Source of the DNA: Sphingobium sp. Z007
GTDB taxonomy: Bacteria; Pseudomonadota; Alphaproteobacteria; Sphingomonadales; Sphingomonadaceae
Length of the DNA: 64,000 nt
Direction: 5' to 3'
Assembly (NCBI RefSeq): GCF_900013425.1
Contig: NZ_FBXK01000005.1
Span: 2,808,501 to 2,872,500 of the forward strand
The position numbers were made by a program, and so were the translations under genes. Numbering within the stretch: the stretch's first letter is position 1; each line of letters starts with the position of its first letter. The notes below the pieces were generated by a model. The model saw only the letters and a program-made list of their open reading frames with translations, ran no database searches and was not told the origin of the DNA. Positions 56,950-64,000 of this stretch are shown here, piece after piece.

Positions 56950-57774
56950 ATGACATCTATCCCCGACGCGCTACGCGCTGCAACTGTCCAACTCGCTGTC
57001 TCCAGCGACACCGCGCGGCTCGACGCCGAGCTGCTTATGGCCCATGCGCTGGGCCTGTCCCGCAACGACCTGCTGCTGCGCCAGCGCGACCTGACCGTCC
57101 CCGAAACCTTTGTGCCCCTGCTCGCCCGTCGAATGGATGGCGAACCGATCGCCCATATCACCGGCACGCGCGATTTCTGGACGATCACCCTGTCCGTCAC
57201 GCCAGACACGCTGATCCCCCGCCCCGACAGCGAAACGCTGATTGAGGCGGCGGTCGATCATTTCGCAACCCGCGCCCCCGCCACGATCCTGGACCTTGGC
57301 ACCGGCTCCGGCGCACTGCTTTTGGCGGCGCTGGCGCAGTGGCCGCACGCGCAGGGCCTGGGCTTAGACGCCTCAGTCCCGGCGCTCGCCGTGGCGCAGG
57401 GCAATGCGGCGCGGCTGGGCATGGCCCGCCGCGCCGCCTTCCGGCCGGGCGACTGGGCGCAGGGCGTCGAAGGCCCGTTCGACCTGCTGCTCATCAATCC
57501 ACCCTATATCGTCGCCGACCTGCCGTTGTCCGGCGACGTGCTGCGCGAACCGGCCAGCGCGCTGTTCGCGGGCATCGATGGCCTCGACGATTATCGCCGC
57601 ATCGCGCCCGACCTGCCCCGGCTGATCGCGCCGGGCGGCATGGCCGCGATTGAGATCGGCTATGATCAGGCCGCCAGTGTCACCGCGCTGCTGCACGCAA
57701 AGGGGCTGGCCGTCGCCCTGCGCCGTGACCTCGCCGGGCATGACCGCTGCCTGATTGTGACAAACCCAGGTTAG
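56950..57774 (+). CDS. prmC: Release factor glutamine methyltransferase PrmC
   Basis: SAM-dependent methyltransferase of 274 residues that methylates the glutamine in the GGQ motif of RF1/RF2, so it acts on the product of the gene before it. Motifs: DLGTGSGALLLA near residue 115 and NPPY at 183-186 (LINPPYIVADLP). The N-terminal helical domain has DAELLMAHALGL and IPRPDSETLIE. The RBS GGGAGGGGAG is the end of the preceding repeat. Length is normal. Confidence 0.96.
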   Translation: MTSIPDALRAATVQLAVSSDTARLDAELLMAHALGLSRNDLLLRQRDLTVPETFVPLLARRMDGEPIAHITGTRDFWTITLSVTPDTLIPRPDSETLIEAAVDHFATRAPATILDLGTGSGALLLAALAQWPHAQGLGLDASVPALAVAQGNAARLGMARRAAFRPGDWAQGVEGPFDLLLINPPYIVADLPLSGDVLREPASALFAGIDGLDDYRRIAPDLPRLIAPGGMAAIEIGYDQAASVTALLHAKGLAVALRRDLAGHDRCLIVTNPG

Positions 57775-58084
57775 AAATAACCGATTTGCCGATATCCCCG
57801 CGAAAATTGCTTGGTTTATGGTGCGAAAGCCACTACATCGACCTTAGGGACGGCTCTATCTTGTGACATGGTCGGTTAGATCGTTGATAGAAAAGGTCGT
57901 TTTCTTAGCTCCTTAAAGTCATGACGGCGTATGCTGCGCAGCGCCGCTGGCAGTCGGGGAATGATCCGCGAAGGATCATGCCGTGGCGGAGCCGTATCCG
58001 GCCTGAAGGACAGGCTGTGCTTGGGGATGGCGACTGAACAGTGTTTTCAGCCAATGATGTCATAGCGAACGCAAGGATCATATC
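57775..58084 (+). other. 310-base leader before the DUF4167 gene, possibly structured
   Basis: No ORF is supported. A strong hairpin ATGATCC-GCGAA-GGATCAT lies at 57961-57979, and CTGAA/TTCAG arms around 58034-58050 could pair, with outer GGCTG/CAGCC. The pattern of stems suggests a long 5' UTR or a small RNA for the DUF4167 gene. No clear -35/-10 was found. Confidence 0.45.
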
Positions 58085-59107
58085 TTGATCAACAACCGGC
58101 AGGCCGGCCGCCGCAATCGCGGCCGGAACAATAATAACAACGGACGTCCCAACGGCAATAATCGGGGCGGTGGCGACAATGGTAACCGCATCGACAACCG
58201 CGCCCGCGGCAACGCGACCCAGCTTCTTGAGAAATACAAGAATATGGCGCGCGACGCCCAGATGGCCGGCGACCGGGTGAATGCCGAATATTATCTGCAG
58301 TTCGCCGATCATTATTTCCGCGTGCTCGCCGACAATCGCGCCCGCCAGGAGGAGCAAAACCCCCGGCAGCGCATTCGCGACGATGGTTTCGACCAGGATG
58401 GCGATGATTTCGACGGCGGCTATGACGGCGTCGACGATTTCCGCATCGATCAGCAACACGCCTATGATCGCACCCCCCGCGAGCCAAGTCAGCGCGAGCA
58501 GGCCCCCCGCGAGCAGAACCAGCGTGACCAAAATGGTCGCGACCAGGGCAACCGGGATCAGGGCAATCGAGACCAGGGCAATCGCGACCAGGGCCAGCGT
58601 GAACAGGGCAACCGCGACCAGCAGCAGGATCGTCGGCCGGATCGTCAGGACGACAATCGCGAAGCCCGCGAGCCGCGTGACAACCGCGAATATCGGGAAC
58701 CCCGCGACAATCGCGAGCCGCGTGAAAATCGCGAACCGCGCGACGCGCGCGCTGGCAATGTCCGTCGCGACCGTCCCCGCCGCGATCGCTTCAATGCCGA
58801 CGGCGATGCGCCGGTGCAGCAGGAAATGGGCGTAGAAGGCCCGGCGGGCAATCCCGCCACTGAAACCCCGCGCCAGCAGCCGGTCGTTCAGACAGCGCCG
58901 GAAGCCGCCGCGCCCGAAGCCGAGGCCCCACGCCCCCGCCGCGGTCGCCCGCGCAAGGTCGTGGCGGAAGCGGACACCCACGAAGGTCTGGACCTGGCGG
59001 TGCTGCCGCCCTCGATCGCCCGTGCCGACAATGACGCCGAAACGGCCGGGGACGCGCCCAAGAAGCGCACCCGCCGCGTCCGTCCGGCGACCGAAGCCGC
59101 CGAATAA
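58085..59107 (+). CDS. DUF4167 protein with RDQGN repeats and AT-hook (TTG start)
   Basis: The 340-residue product begins at TTG 58085: the frame has an upstream TGA, no ATG, and AAGGA seven bases before. Residues 1-35 are Arg/Asn/Gly-rich; 40-90 form the DUF4167 domain (NATQLLEKYKNMARDAQMAGD and onward); 138-222 are short charged repeats of RDQGN, REP and DNR type; an AT-hook core RGRPRK is at 286-291. Basic and disordered overall, it likely binds RNA or DNA. A strong terminator follows. Confidence 0.9.
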   Translation: MINNRQAGRRNRGRNNNNNGRPNGNNRGGGDNGNRIDNRARGNATQLLEKYKNMARDAQMAGDRVNAEYYLQFADHYFRVLADNRARQEEQNPRQRIRDDGFDQDGDDFDGGYDGVDDFRIDQQHAYDRTPREPSQREQAPREQNQRDQNGRDQGNRDQGNRDQGNRDQGQREQGNRDQQQDRRPDRQDDNREAREPRDNREYREPRDNREPRENREPRDARAGNVRRDRPRRDRFNADGDAPVQQEMGVEGPAGNPATETPRQQPVVQTAPEAAAPEAEAPRPRRGRPRKVVAEADTHEGLDLAVLPPSIARADNDAETAGDAPKKRTRRVRPATEAAE

Positions 59108-59127
59108 GCGCTGAATAGCGAAAATCA

Positions 59128-59163
59128 GGGGACGGCGCCGCAACGCGCCGTCCCTTTTTTCAT
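59128..59163 (+). terminator. Rho-independent terminator after DUF4167 gene
   Basis: GGGACGGCGC, loop CGCAAC, GCGCCGTCCC, then a run of T. The 10-base-pair perfect GC stem ends 20 bases past the stop. Confidence 0.95.
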
Positions 59164-59263
59164 GCCTGTTTCTTTTCCTGTCGCTATCGACAAGCCTGCT
59201 TTGCAACCCCGGCGCGATCCGGCACAAGGCGCTTATATATGGCGCATATCTGGAGAGATGCCG

Positions 59264-60676
59264 ATGAGAGCCGCGCACCTGCTGCCCCTGATGCTGACCG
59301 CCCTTCCCCTGTCGGCGCTGGCGCAAAGCGTGGCCGATCCCACCGGTGCCACCGCGCAGGGCGATGTTGCAGTGACCATCTACAACAACGGCCAGTCGCT
59401 GGTGCAGGACGACCGCCAACTGCCGGTCACGACGGGCCGCAATCGCATCGAATTTCCCGATGTATCGGCGCGCATCCGCCCTGAAACGGTGAACCTGTCC
59501 GGCCCCGGCCTCGCCATTATCGAACAGAATTTCGATTATGACCTGCTGTCTCCCGACAAGCTGATGGACAAGGCGGTTGGGCAGGAGGTGACGCTGCTCC
59601 GCACCAACCCGGCGACCGGCGCGGAAACCCGCGAACGCGCGAAAATCCTCGCCGCCAATGGCGGCATCGTCCTCCAGATCGGCAACCGGATCGAAGTGCT
59701 GCGCGACGATGGCCTGCCCGTCCGCGTCATTTTCGACCGGGTGCCGCCCAATCTGCGCGCCCGCCCAACCCTGTCGGTGACGGTGCAGGCGGATCGCGGT
59801 GGCACGGTGCCGGCCCGCCTCTCCTACCTCACCCCCAATCTGGGCTGGACCGCCGACTATGTCGCGCTGTTCGACGCGACCAAGCAAGCGATGGACATGC
59901 AGGGCTGGGTCACGCTCACCAACAACACCGGCACGACCTTCAGCGACGCCAAGACCATTCTGGTCGCGGGCAACCCGGCCAATGGCGGGGGCCGCACCAA
60001 CTGGTGGCAGTCGTCGGGTGTGGCCGGCAGCGGCGCGATCGACCAGGCGGGCACGCAAAGCGGCCCGCGCGAACGGTTGGGCGACTATTATCTCTACCCC
60101 TTGGCCGCCCGCACCACGATCGCCAATGCGCAGCAGAAGCAGGTCAGCTTCCTCGACGTAAAGGGTGCCCCGGCCCGCGCCACCTATGAATATGTCAATG
60201 GCTGGCTCGGCAGTTCCGCCGAACCGATGAGCGCATCGAGCGTGCTCAAATTCTCGACCTCGAAGGAGGGCGGCCTGGGCGATCAACTCCCCGCCGGCAC
60301 GATCCGCGTCTATATGCGCGACGCGCGCGGCAACCCGCAATTCATCGGCGAAAACAGCATCGACCATACGCCGATGGGCTCCTCCATGGCGCTGCGCACC
60401 GGCGAGGCGTTCGACGTCAAGGTGCGACCGACCGTGGAGCAGCGCACGAAAAAGGGCAGCGCGCGCTGGGAAACCAAGATGCGCTACACGCTGACCAACG
60501 CCCGGCCCGAAGCGGTGACGATCGACTTGGCGCAGCAGGGCTTGTGGGGTGACACCCGCGTCGTCGCGCAAAGCCAAGAGGGCAAGCGCGTCTCCGCCGA
60601 CCGCATGGAATGGAGCGTGCCGGTGCCCGCCAACGGCACGGTCGATCTCAGCGTCACCTTCGATTCGCGCTACTGA
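59264..60676 (+). CDS. Exported DUF4139 protein (first of a tandem pair)
   Basis: About 470 residues starting MRAAHLLPLM with a Sec signal (LSALAQ). The DUF4139 domain covers most of it; motifs are VTIYNNGQSLVQDDR, LSYLTPNLGWTADYVALFD and WVTLTNNTGTTFSDAKTILVAG. The proline-containing C-terminal strand pattern (ARPEAVTIDLAQQGLW) matches other DUF4139 envelope proteins. GGAG lies 8 bases before 59264; other ATGs at 59258 and 59162 fit less well. Function unknown. A paralogue follows. Confidence 0.88.
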   Translation: MRAAHLLPLMLTALPLSALAQSVADPTGATAQGDVAVTIYNNGQSLVQDDRQLPVTTGRNRIEFPDVSARIRPETVNLSGPGLAIIEQNFDYDLLSPDKLMDKAVGQEVTLLRTNPATGAETRERAKILAANGGIVLQIGNRIEVLRDDGLPVRVIFDRVPPNLRARPTLSVTVQADRGGTVPARLSYLTPNLGWTADYVALFDATKQAMDMQGWVTLTNNTGTTFSDAKTILVAGNPANGGGRTNWWQSSGVAGSGAIDQAGTQSGPRERLGDYYLYPLAARTTIANAQQKQVSFLDVKGAPARATYEYVNGWLGSSAEPMSASSVLKFSTSKEGGLGDQLPAGTIRVYMRDARGNPQFIGENSIDHTPMGSSMALRTGEAFDVKVRPTVEQRTKKGSARWETKMRYTLTNARPEAVTIDLAQQGLWGDTRVVAQSQEGKRVSADRMEWSVPVPANGTVDLSVTFDSRY

Positions 60677-60689
60677 CGGGACGGCGCCG

Positions 60690-62234
60690 GTGCCGCGCAT
60701 CCTTGTCTTGTTTTTGGCGCTGTGGACGCTGGCCGTCCCGGCGCAAGCGGACACCATCATCTCGGCCAAGGCCGATTCTGTCGCCGTCACCGTCTATCGC
60801 GCGCCCTTCCGCGCCAAGGGCCCGATCGACCGGGACTGGCCGGGCGGCTATGCGCTCATAACCGAAAGCCGCACCGTCGATCTGCCGCAGGGCGAATCGG
60901 TGCTGCGGTTCGAAGGGGTAGCCGAGGGGCTGATGCCCGAAACCGCGATCCTGTCCGGTATGCCGCGCGGCGTGCGGGAAAAGAACCGGGACGCCCGGCT
61001 CTTATCGCCCGCGGGCCTGGTCGACGCCTATCTCAAACGCAGCGTCACCCTGCGCCGCACCGACCGCAAGACCGGCAAGGTCACGCAGCAGGATGCGATC
61101 ATCAGCGCCGGGCCGACCGGCGGCGTGATCCTGAAAACCGCGCAGGGCTATGAGGCGCTGGGGTGCAGCGGCCTGCCCGAACGGATGCTCTATCCGCAAA
61201 AGCCCGCCGACCTGTCGCCCCGTCCGACCCTGTCGGTGATCGCCACCAGCGACCGCCCGACACGCGCGACGCTGCAACTGACCTATCTGGCCGAAGGATT
61301 CGACTGGGCGGCCAATTATGTCGCGGACATGGCCGATGACGGCGCGACGCTCGACCTCATGGCCTGGCTGACAGTCGCCAATGGCGGCGTCACCGGCTTC
61401 CCCGACGCGCAATTGAGCGTCATCGCGGGCCAGCCCAACAAGCAGGCGCGCAGGGCGCAACCGCGCCCGACCGGCGGCCCGCTGCGCCTCCAATGCTGGC
61501 CGATGGACGTCACCAGCACCCATCCACGCTGGATTTTATCCCCGACGGAGGGACCAATTCCCCCACTGATGTATGTAGCGGCGGAGGCGGAAGATATCGT
61601 GGTCACCTCAATGCGCCGTACCGAAGGCGTCGTCATGGCCGCGCCCGCCCCGCCCCCACCCCCTCCGCCGCCGGAAGATGTCGGCGACCTCAAACTCTAT
61701 CGCGTGCCGGTGACCGTCGATGTCGCCGCCAACGCGCAGAAACAGGTCGCGCTCCTGCGCCAGCCCGGCGTGAAGGTCGAACGCCTCTATGCCGCAACCG
61801 TCTATGGCGAGGTCGAATCACAGCCGATGACGCTGCGGCTGCGCTTGCAGAATCGGAAGGATGACGGCCTCGGCCTGCCGATGCCGTCGGGCCGGGTCGC
61901 GGTGTTCGAGCAGGTTCAGGACATGCGCCTGCTCGCGGGCGAAGCCGATATCGGCGACAAGGCGGAAGGCGAGCGGGTCGATTATGACATGGCGACCAGC
62001 GCCGACGTCCGCATCGCCGCGCGGATGAAAAGACAGTCCCGCAAATCCCGCGACTGGGCGATCACCCTCAGCAACGCCCGGCCTTTCGCCGTGACGGCGG
62101 AAGTCACCATCCTCCACGATATCTCCCCGCGCCCGGCGGACATGGAGCGGCGCGGCAATGGCTGGATTTGGCGGACCACGATCCCCGCCAACGACACCCT
62201 GATATGGTCCTATACGGAGCGCTTGCCCCGCTGA
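60690..62234 (+). CDS. Exported DUF4139 protein (second of a tandem pair, GTG start)
   Basis: About 514 residues from GTG 60690, which begins a signal peptide (PRILVLFLALWTLAVPAQA). Sequence parallels the first copy: FDWAANYVADMADDGATLDLMAWLTVANGG and DAQLSVIAGQPN match positions of the upstream protein. A Pro-rich run (APAPPPPPPPPE) sits near residue 325. Probably a duplication. The gap to the first gene is only 13 bases, so the two are one operon. The role is unknown. Confidence 0.87.
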   Translation: MPRILVLFLALWTLAVPAQADTIISAKADSVAVTVYRAPFRAKGPIDRDWPGGYALITESRTVDLPQGESVLRFEGVAEGLMPETAILSGMPRGVREKNRDARLLSPAGLVDAYLKRSVTLRRTDRKTGKVTQQDAIISAGPTGGVILKTAQGYEALGCSGLPERMLYPQKPADLSPRPTLSVIATSDRPTRATLQLTYLAEGFDWAANYVADMADDGATLDLMAWLTVANGGVTGFPDAQLSVIAGQPNKQARRAQPRPTGGPLRLQCWPMDVTSTHPRWILSPTEGPIPPLMYVAAEAEDIVVTSMRRTEGVVMAAPAPPPPPPPPEDVGDLKLYRVPVTVDVAANAQKQVALLRQPGVKVERLYAATVYGEVESQPMTLRLRLQNRKDDGLGLPMPSGRVAVFEQVQDMRLLAGEADIGDKAEGERVDYDMATSADVRIAARMKRQSRKSRDWAITLSNARPFAVTAEVTILHDISPRPADMERRGNGWIWRTTIPANDTLIWSYTERLPR

Positions 62235-62253
62235 CCGTTAATAACGTCCTATG

Positions 62254-62649
62254 TCAGGCGTCGGGCAGGGGCCGGGGCCGGTGATTGGCGTCCAGCGCGA
62301 CGAATGTATAGACGCCACTGGTCAGCAGCACTTCTTCCATGCCGACGCCGCGTATCGCCACCACCTCGATCCGTATCGCGACCGACGTGCGGCCGCGCCG
62401 TTCCTCGATCGCATAGACCGACACGACGTCACCCAGCAGGATGGGGGTGATGAAGGTCATGCTTTCGATCGCCACCGTGGCCACCGCGCCCCGCGCGATT
62501 CGCGATGCGACGATTCCGCCGGCGATATCCATTTGGCTCAGCACCCAGCCGCCGAAAATATGGCCATTGGCGTTGATGTCGGTCAAATGCGGCACCAGCC
62601 GCAGCACCACCTCGCCCCGCGCGCCGGTCTTCGCTGTATCAGTCGTCAA
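62254..62649 (-). CDS. YciA-like acyl-CoA thioesterase
   Basis: Hotdog-fold thioesterase of 131 residues: DINANGHIFGGWVLSQMDIAGG carries the Asn-Gly-Asp-type catalytic region of YciA-like enzymes. It hydrolyses acyl-CoA. It overlaps the small membrane protein gene upstream by 11 bases, so the two share an operon. Convergent with the DUF4139 pair. Confidence 0.93.
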   Translation of the reverse strand: MTTDTAKTGARGEVVLRLVPHLTDINANGHIFGGWVLSQMDIAGGIVASRIARGAVATVAIESMTFITPILLGDVVSVYAIEERRGRTSVAIRIEVVAIRGVGMEEVLLTSGVYTFVALDANHRPRPLPDA

Positions 62650-62938
62650 GCGGCACCTCGTCCTTCAGCCTGTCGGTCACCTGCTCGTCATGCCCGGTGC
62701 CGCTCGACAGGAACGTCAGCGCCATCAGGCCGGTCCCCAGCATGAAGGTCAGCCATACGCCCAAAATCGTGGCGATCGTCATATGGATCGGCAACTGTCC
62801 GGCCCACCAATAGAGGAACAGCAGCGCCAGCCCGACGCAGATCGCGCCGCCCAGCGCCATCCACGCCATGATCCGGCGAAACCGCGCCCAGGCGGTGGCG
62901 GCGATCTGCGGATCATCCAGGGCTTGTTTGCGCGTCAT
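62639..62938 (-). CDS. Small two-helix membrane protein
   Basis: The 99-residue product has two membrane helices (MAWMALGGAICVGLALLFLYWW and TIATILGVWLTFMLGTGLMALTFL, residues about 24-45 and 55-78) and a charged tail (DEQVTDRLKDEVPLDD). No family is recognised. It overlaps the thioesterase gene, so it is likely co-transcribed. Divergent from the CBS gene. Confidence 0.75.
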   Translation of the reverse strand: MTRKQALDDPQIAATAWARFRRIMAWMALGGAICVGLALLFLYWWAGQLPIHMTIATILGVWLTFMLGTGLMALTFLSSGTGHDEQVTDRLKDEVPLDD

Positions 62939-63011
62939 CTCTTTTCATTGGGCCGCGAAAGTGGGATCATCAAGCGCCTATCGGGGAATGTCCCGGAAAA
63001 GGAGAGTGGTC

Positions 63012-63437
63012 ATGAGCATCGCAGCGATTTTGCAGGGCAAGGGCGACGTCATCAGCGTGCGGCCCGATGATAGCGTGCTCGCGGTGGTGCAATTGCTGGC
63101 GGAAAAGCGAATCGGCTGCGTGCCGGTGGTCGAGGATGGGCAGGTCGTCGGCATTTTTTCCGAACGCGACGTGGTCTATCGGGTCGCCACCGAAGGCGCC
63201 GCCGCGCTCGACCATAGCGTCGGCGAAGTCATGACCGCGCCTGCCATCACCATCGACCATCAAACCCCGGTGATTCACGGCCTGTCGCTGATGACGAAGC
63301 GGCGCATCCGCCATTTGCCCGTGGTGGTCGATGGCGCGCTAGTAGGCATGATCTCGATCGGCGATCTGGTCAAATTTCGCATCGACACCATCGAATCGGA
63401 AGCAGCGGCGCTGCGCGATTACATCCAGACCGCTTGA
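63012..63437 (+). CDS. CBS-domain protein
   Basis: A 141-residue protein made of two CBS domains: DDSVLAVVQLLAEKRIGCVPVVEDGQVVGIFSERDVVYRV and TPVIHGLSLMTKRRIRHLPVVVDGALVGMISIGDLVKF. CBS pairs bind adenine nucleotides and regulate partners; no partner domain is fused. AGGAGAG precedes the ATG at 63012; the longer frame from 62868 reads from the neighbouring gene's shadow. Divergent from the small membrane protein. Confidence 0.92.
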   Translation: MSIAAILQGKGDVISVRPDDSVLAVVQLLAEKRIGCVPVVEDGQVVGIFSERDVVYRVATEGAAALDHSVGEVMTAPAITIDHQTPVIHGLSLMTKRRIRHLPVVVDGALVGMISIGDLVKFRIDTIESEAAALRDYIQTA

Positions 63438-63455
63438 TTGGAGCGACCGACCGGT

Positions 63456-64000
63456 TCAGGCGGGCGCCTGAACCGGCGGTGCCCGCCGCACGACCAGCGC
63501 GACCAGTTCCATCAGCGTGCCGCGTGCGCACAGCATCAGCGCAGCGAGGAAGGCCAGGCCGCCCGCCGGCACCAGCACGCACAGCCGCAATGGCGCGGAC
63601 AGCGGCGGCAGCAACCGATCGACCGCCATCACCACGCCCGCCATCAATATTGAACAGCCCAGTCCCGGCGCGGCGGCGCGAATCAGGTCGGCGAATCGCA
63701 ACCCCATCGGCCCGCCCGCCAATCGTGCGGTAACAGCGGTGAGGACCGGAAAGGCGATCAGCCAGGCCCAGGCCAGGCCAATCGCGCCGAACCGTATCCC
63801 GATCAGGAAAGCGACCGGCATCAGCACCGCGCCGACCGCCGCGACGCGCGCGGTTGTGCCAGGGCGGCCCAGCGCATTGCTGACAGGCGCGAACATCACC
63901 TGCAACGTCATGAACGGCATCGCCAGCGCCAGGATCGCGACAAAGGGCGCCATCTCCAGCCATTTCTGCCCGAACAACGTCTCGACCAGCGGCTCGGCGG
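63456..64000 (-). CDS. C-terminal part of a polysaccharide flippase (partial)
   Basis: The frame runs past the window edge without a start. Membrane helices and motifs such as LFGQKWLEMAPFVAILALAMPF and AFPVLTAVTARLAGG match the C-terminal helices of Wzx-type oligosaccharide flippases, which move lipid-linked sugars across the inner membrane. The visible 181 residues end in RRAPPVQAPA. Nearby sugar genes cannot be checked because of the window edge. Confidence 0.75.
   Translation of the reverse strand, partial: AEPLVETLFGQKWLEMAPFVAILALAMPFMTLQVMFAPVSNALGRPGTTARVAAVGAVLMPVAFLIGIRFGAIGLAWAWLIAFPVLTAVTARLAGGPMGLRFADLIRAAAPGLGCSILMAGVVMAVDRLLPPLSAPLRLCVLVPAGGLAFLAALMLCARGTLMELVALVVRRAPPVQAPA

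Noticed and set aside
56811..57245. A frame starting at the ATGA of prfA
   Set aside because: It reads through the repeat and into a Pro/Arg-rich shadow of prmC. Kept only as evidence of a possible lost coupled start.
57905..60790. A 961-codon antisense frame over the DUF4167 and DUF4139 genes
   Set aside because: Its hydrophobic runs are the reverse reading of the RDQGN repeats, and the opposite strand has two supported genes and a terminator. High GC leaves long antisense frames open.

Overview
The window looks like chromosomal, mostly core DNA from an alphaproteobacterium of the Sphingomonadaceae type (Sphingobium/Sphingomonas/Novosphingobium grade). I infer this from the high GC content, a large TonB-dependent receptor, the alphaproteobacterial DUF4167 and DUF3576 families, and the order DUF6489-mnmE-mnmG-rsmG-parA-parB. 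I cannot fix the genus by eye. I see no rRNA, tRNA, CRISPR array, transposase, integrase or plasmid gene.

Layout. 1-9.9 kb: housekeeping and accessory enzymes (SCO-type copper chaperone, YcgN-like protein, YgjP-like metallopeptidase, tRNA hydroxylase TrhO, phosphoesterase PdeM, a TonB-dependent receptor, PLP homeostasis protein, ThiE-like protein, HAD phosphatase). 10.0-13.7 kb: an Mla-type lipid transport operon (permease-ATPase-MCE protein-lipoprotein). 13.7-22.2 kb: pepN, then the segregation and tRNA-modification block parB-parA-rsmG-mnmG-mnmE-DUF6489 on the minus strand, with ParB-site (parS)-like palindromes inside and beside it. 22.3-31.9 kb: hydrolase/oxidoreductase pair, TerC-type membrane protein, rho, a secreted aspartic protease with two active-site motifs, a class A penicillin-binding protein, msrB, holA-lptE. 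32-42.2 kb: leuS, DUF3576 lipoprotein, a hypothetical exported protein, 2-hydroxyacid dehydrogenase plus Cys/Met PLP enzyme, a ligase-associated type helicase, an exported DJ-1-like protein. 42.2-50.2 kb: COG3650-like lipoprotein and tag, gyrB, an SH3-like lipoprotein, an NHL protein that seems to start at CTG, and a divergent YczE/MocR pair with a palindromic operator. 50.2-64 kb: ppa, M61 peptidase, alginate-export-like porin, hisS, prfA-prmC, DUF4167 protein, two tandem DUF4139 paralogues, thioesterase, CBS protein, and the end of a flippase gene cut by the window edge.

How it fits together. parA, parB, gyrB, holA and at least five parS-like sites suggest an origin-proximal chromosomal position, although no origin itself is visible. 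Envelope functions recur: lipid transport, LPS assembly (LptE), peptidoglycan synthesis, porins and many lipoproteins. Intergenic gaps are short and many carry palindromic repeats of at least six families, some recurring 3-5 times.

I did not find a convincing new multi-gene system. The best leads are: the two-domain retropepsin-like protease, the low-GC 3' end of hisS, a repeat wedged between prfA and prmC that supplies the prmC ribosome binding site, the repeat-rich AT-hook DUF4167 protein with its structured leader, parS-like sites inside coding sequences, and the non-AUG start of the NHL protein.
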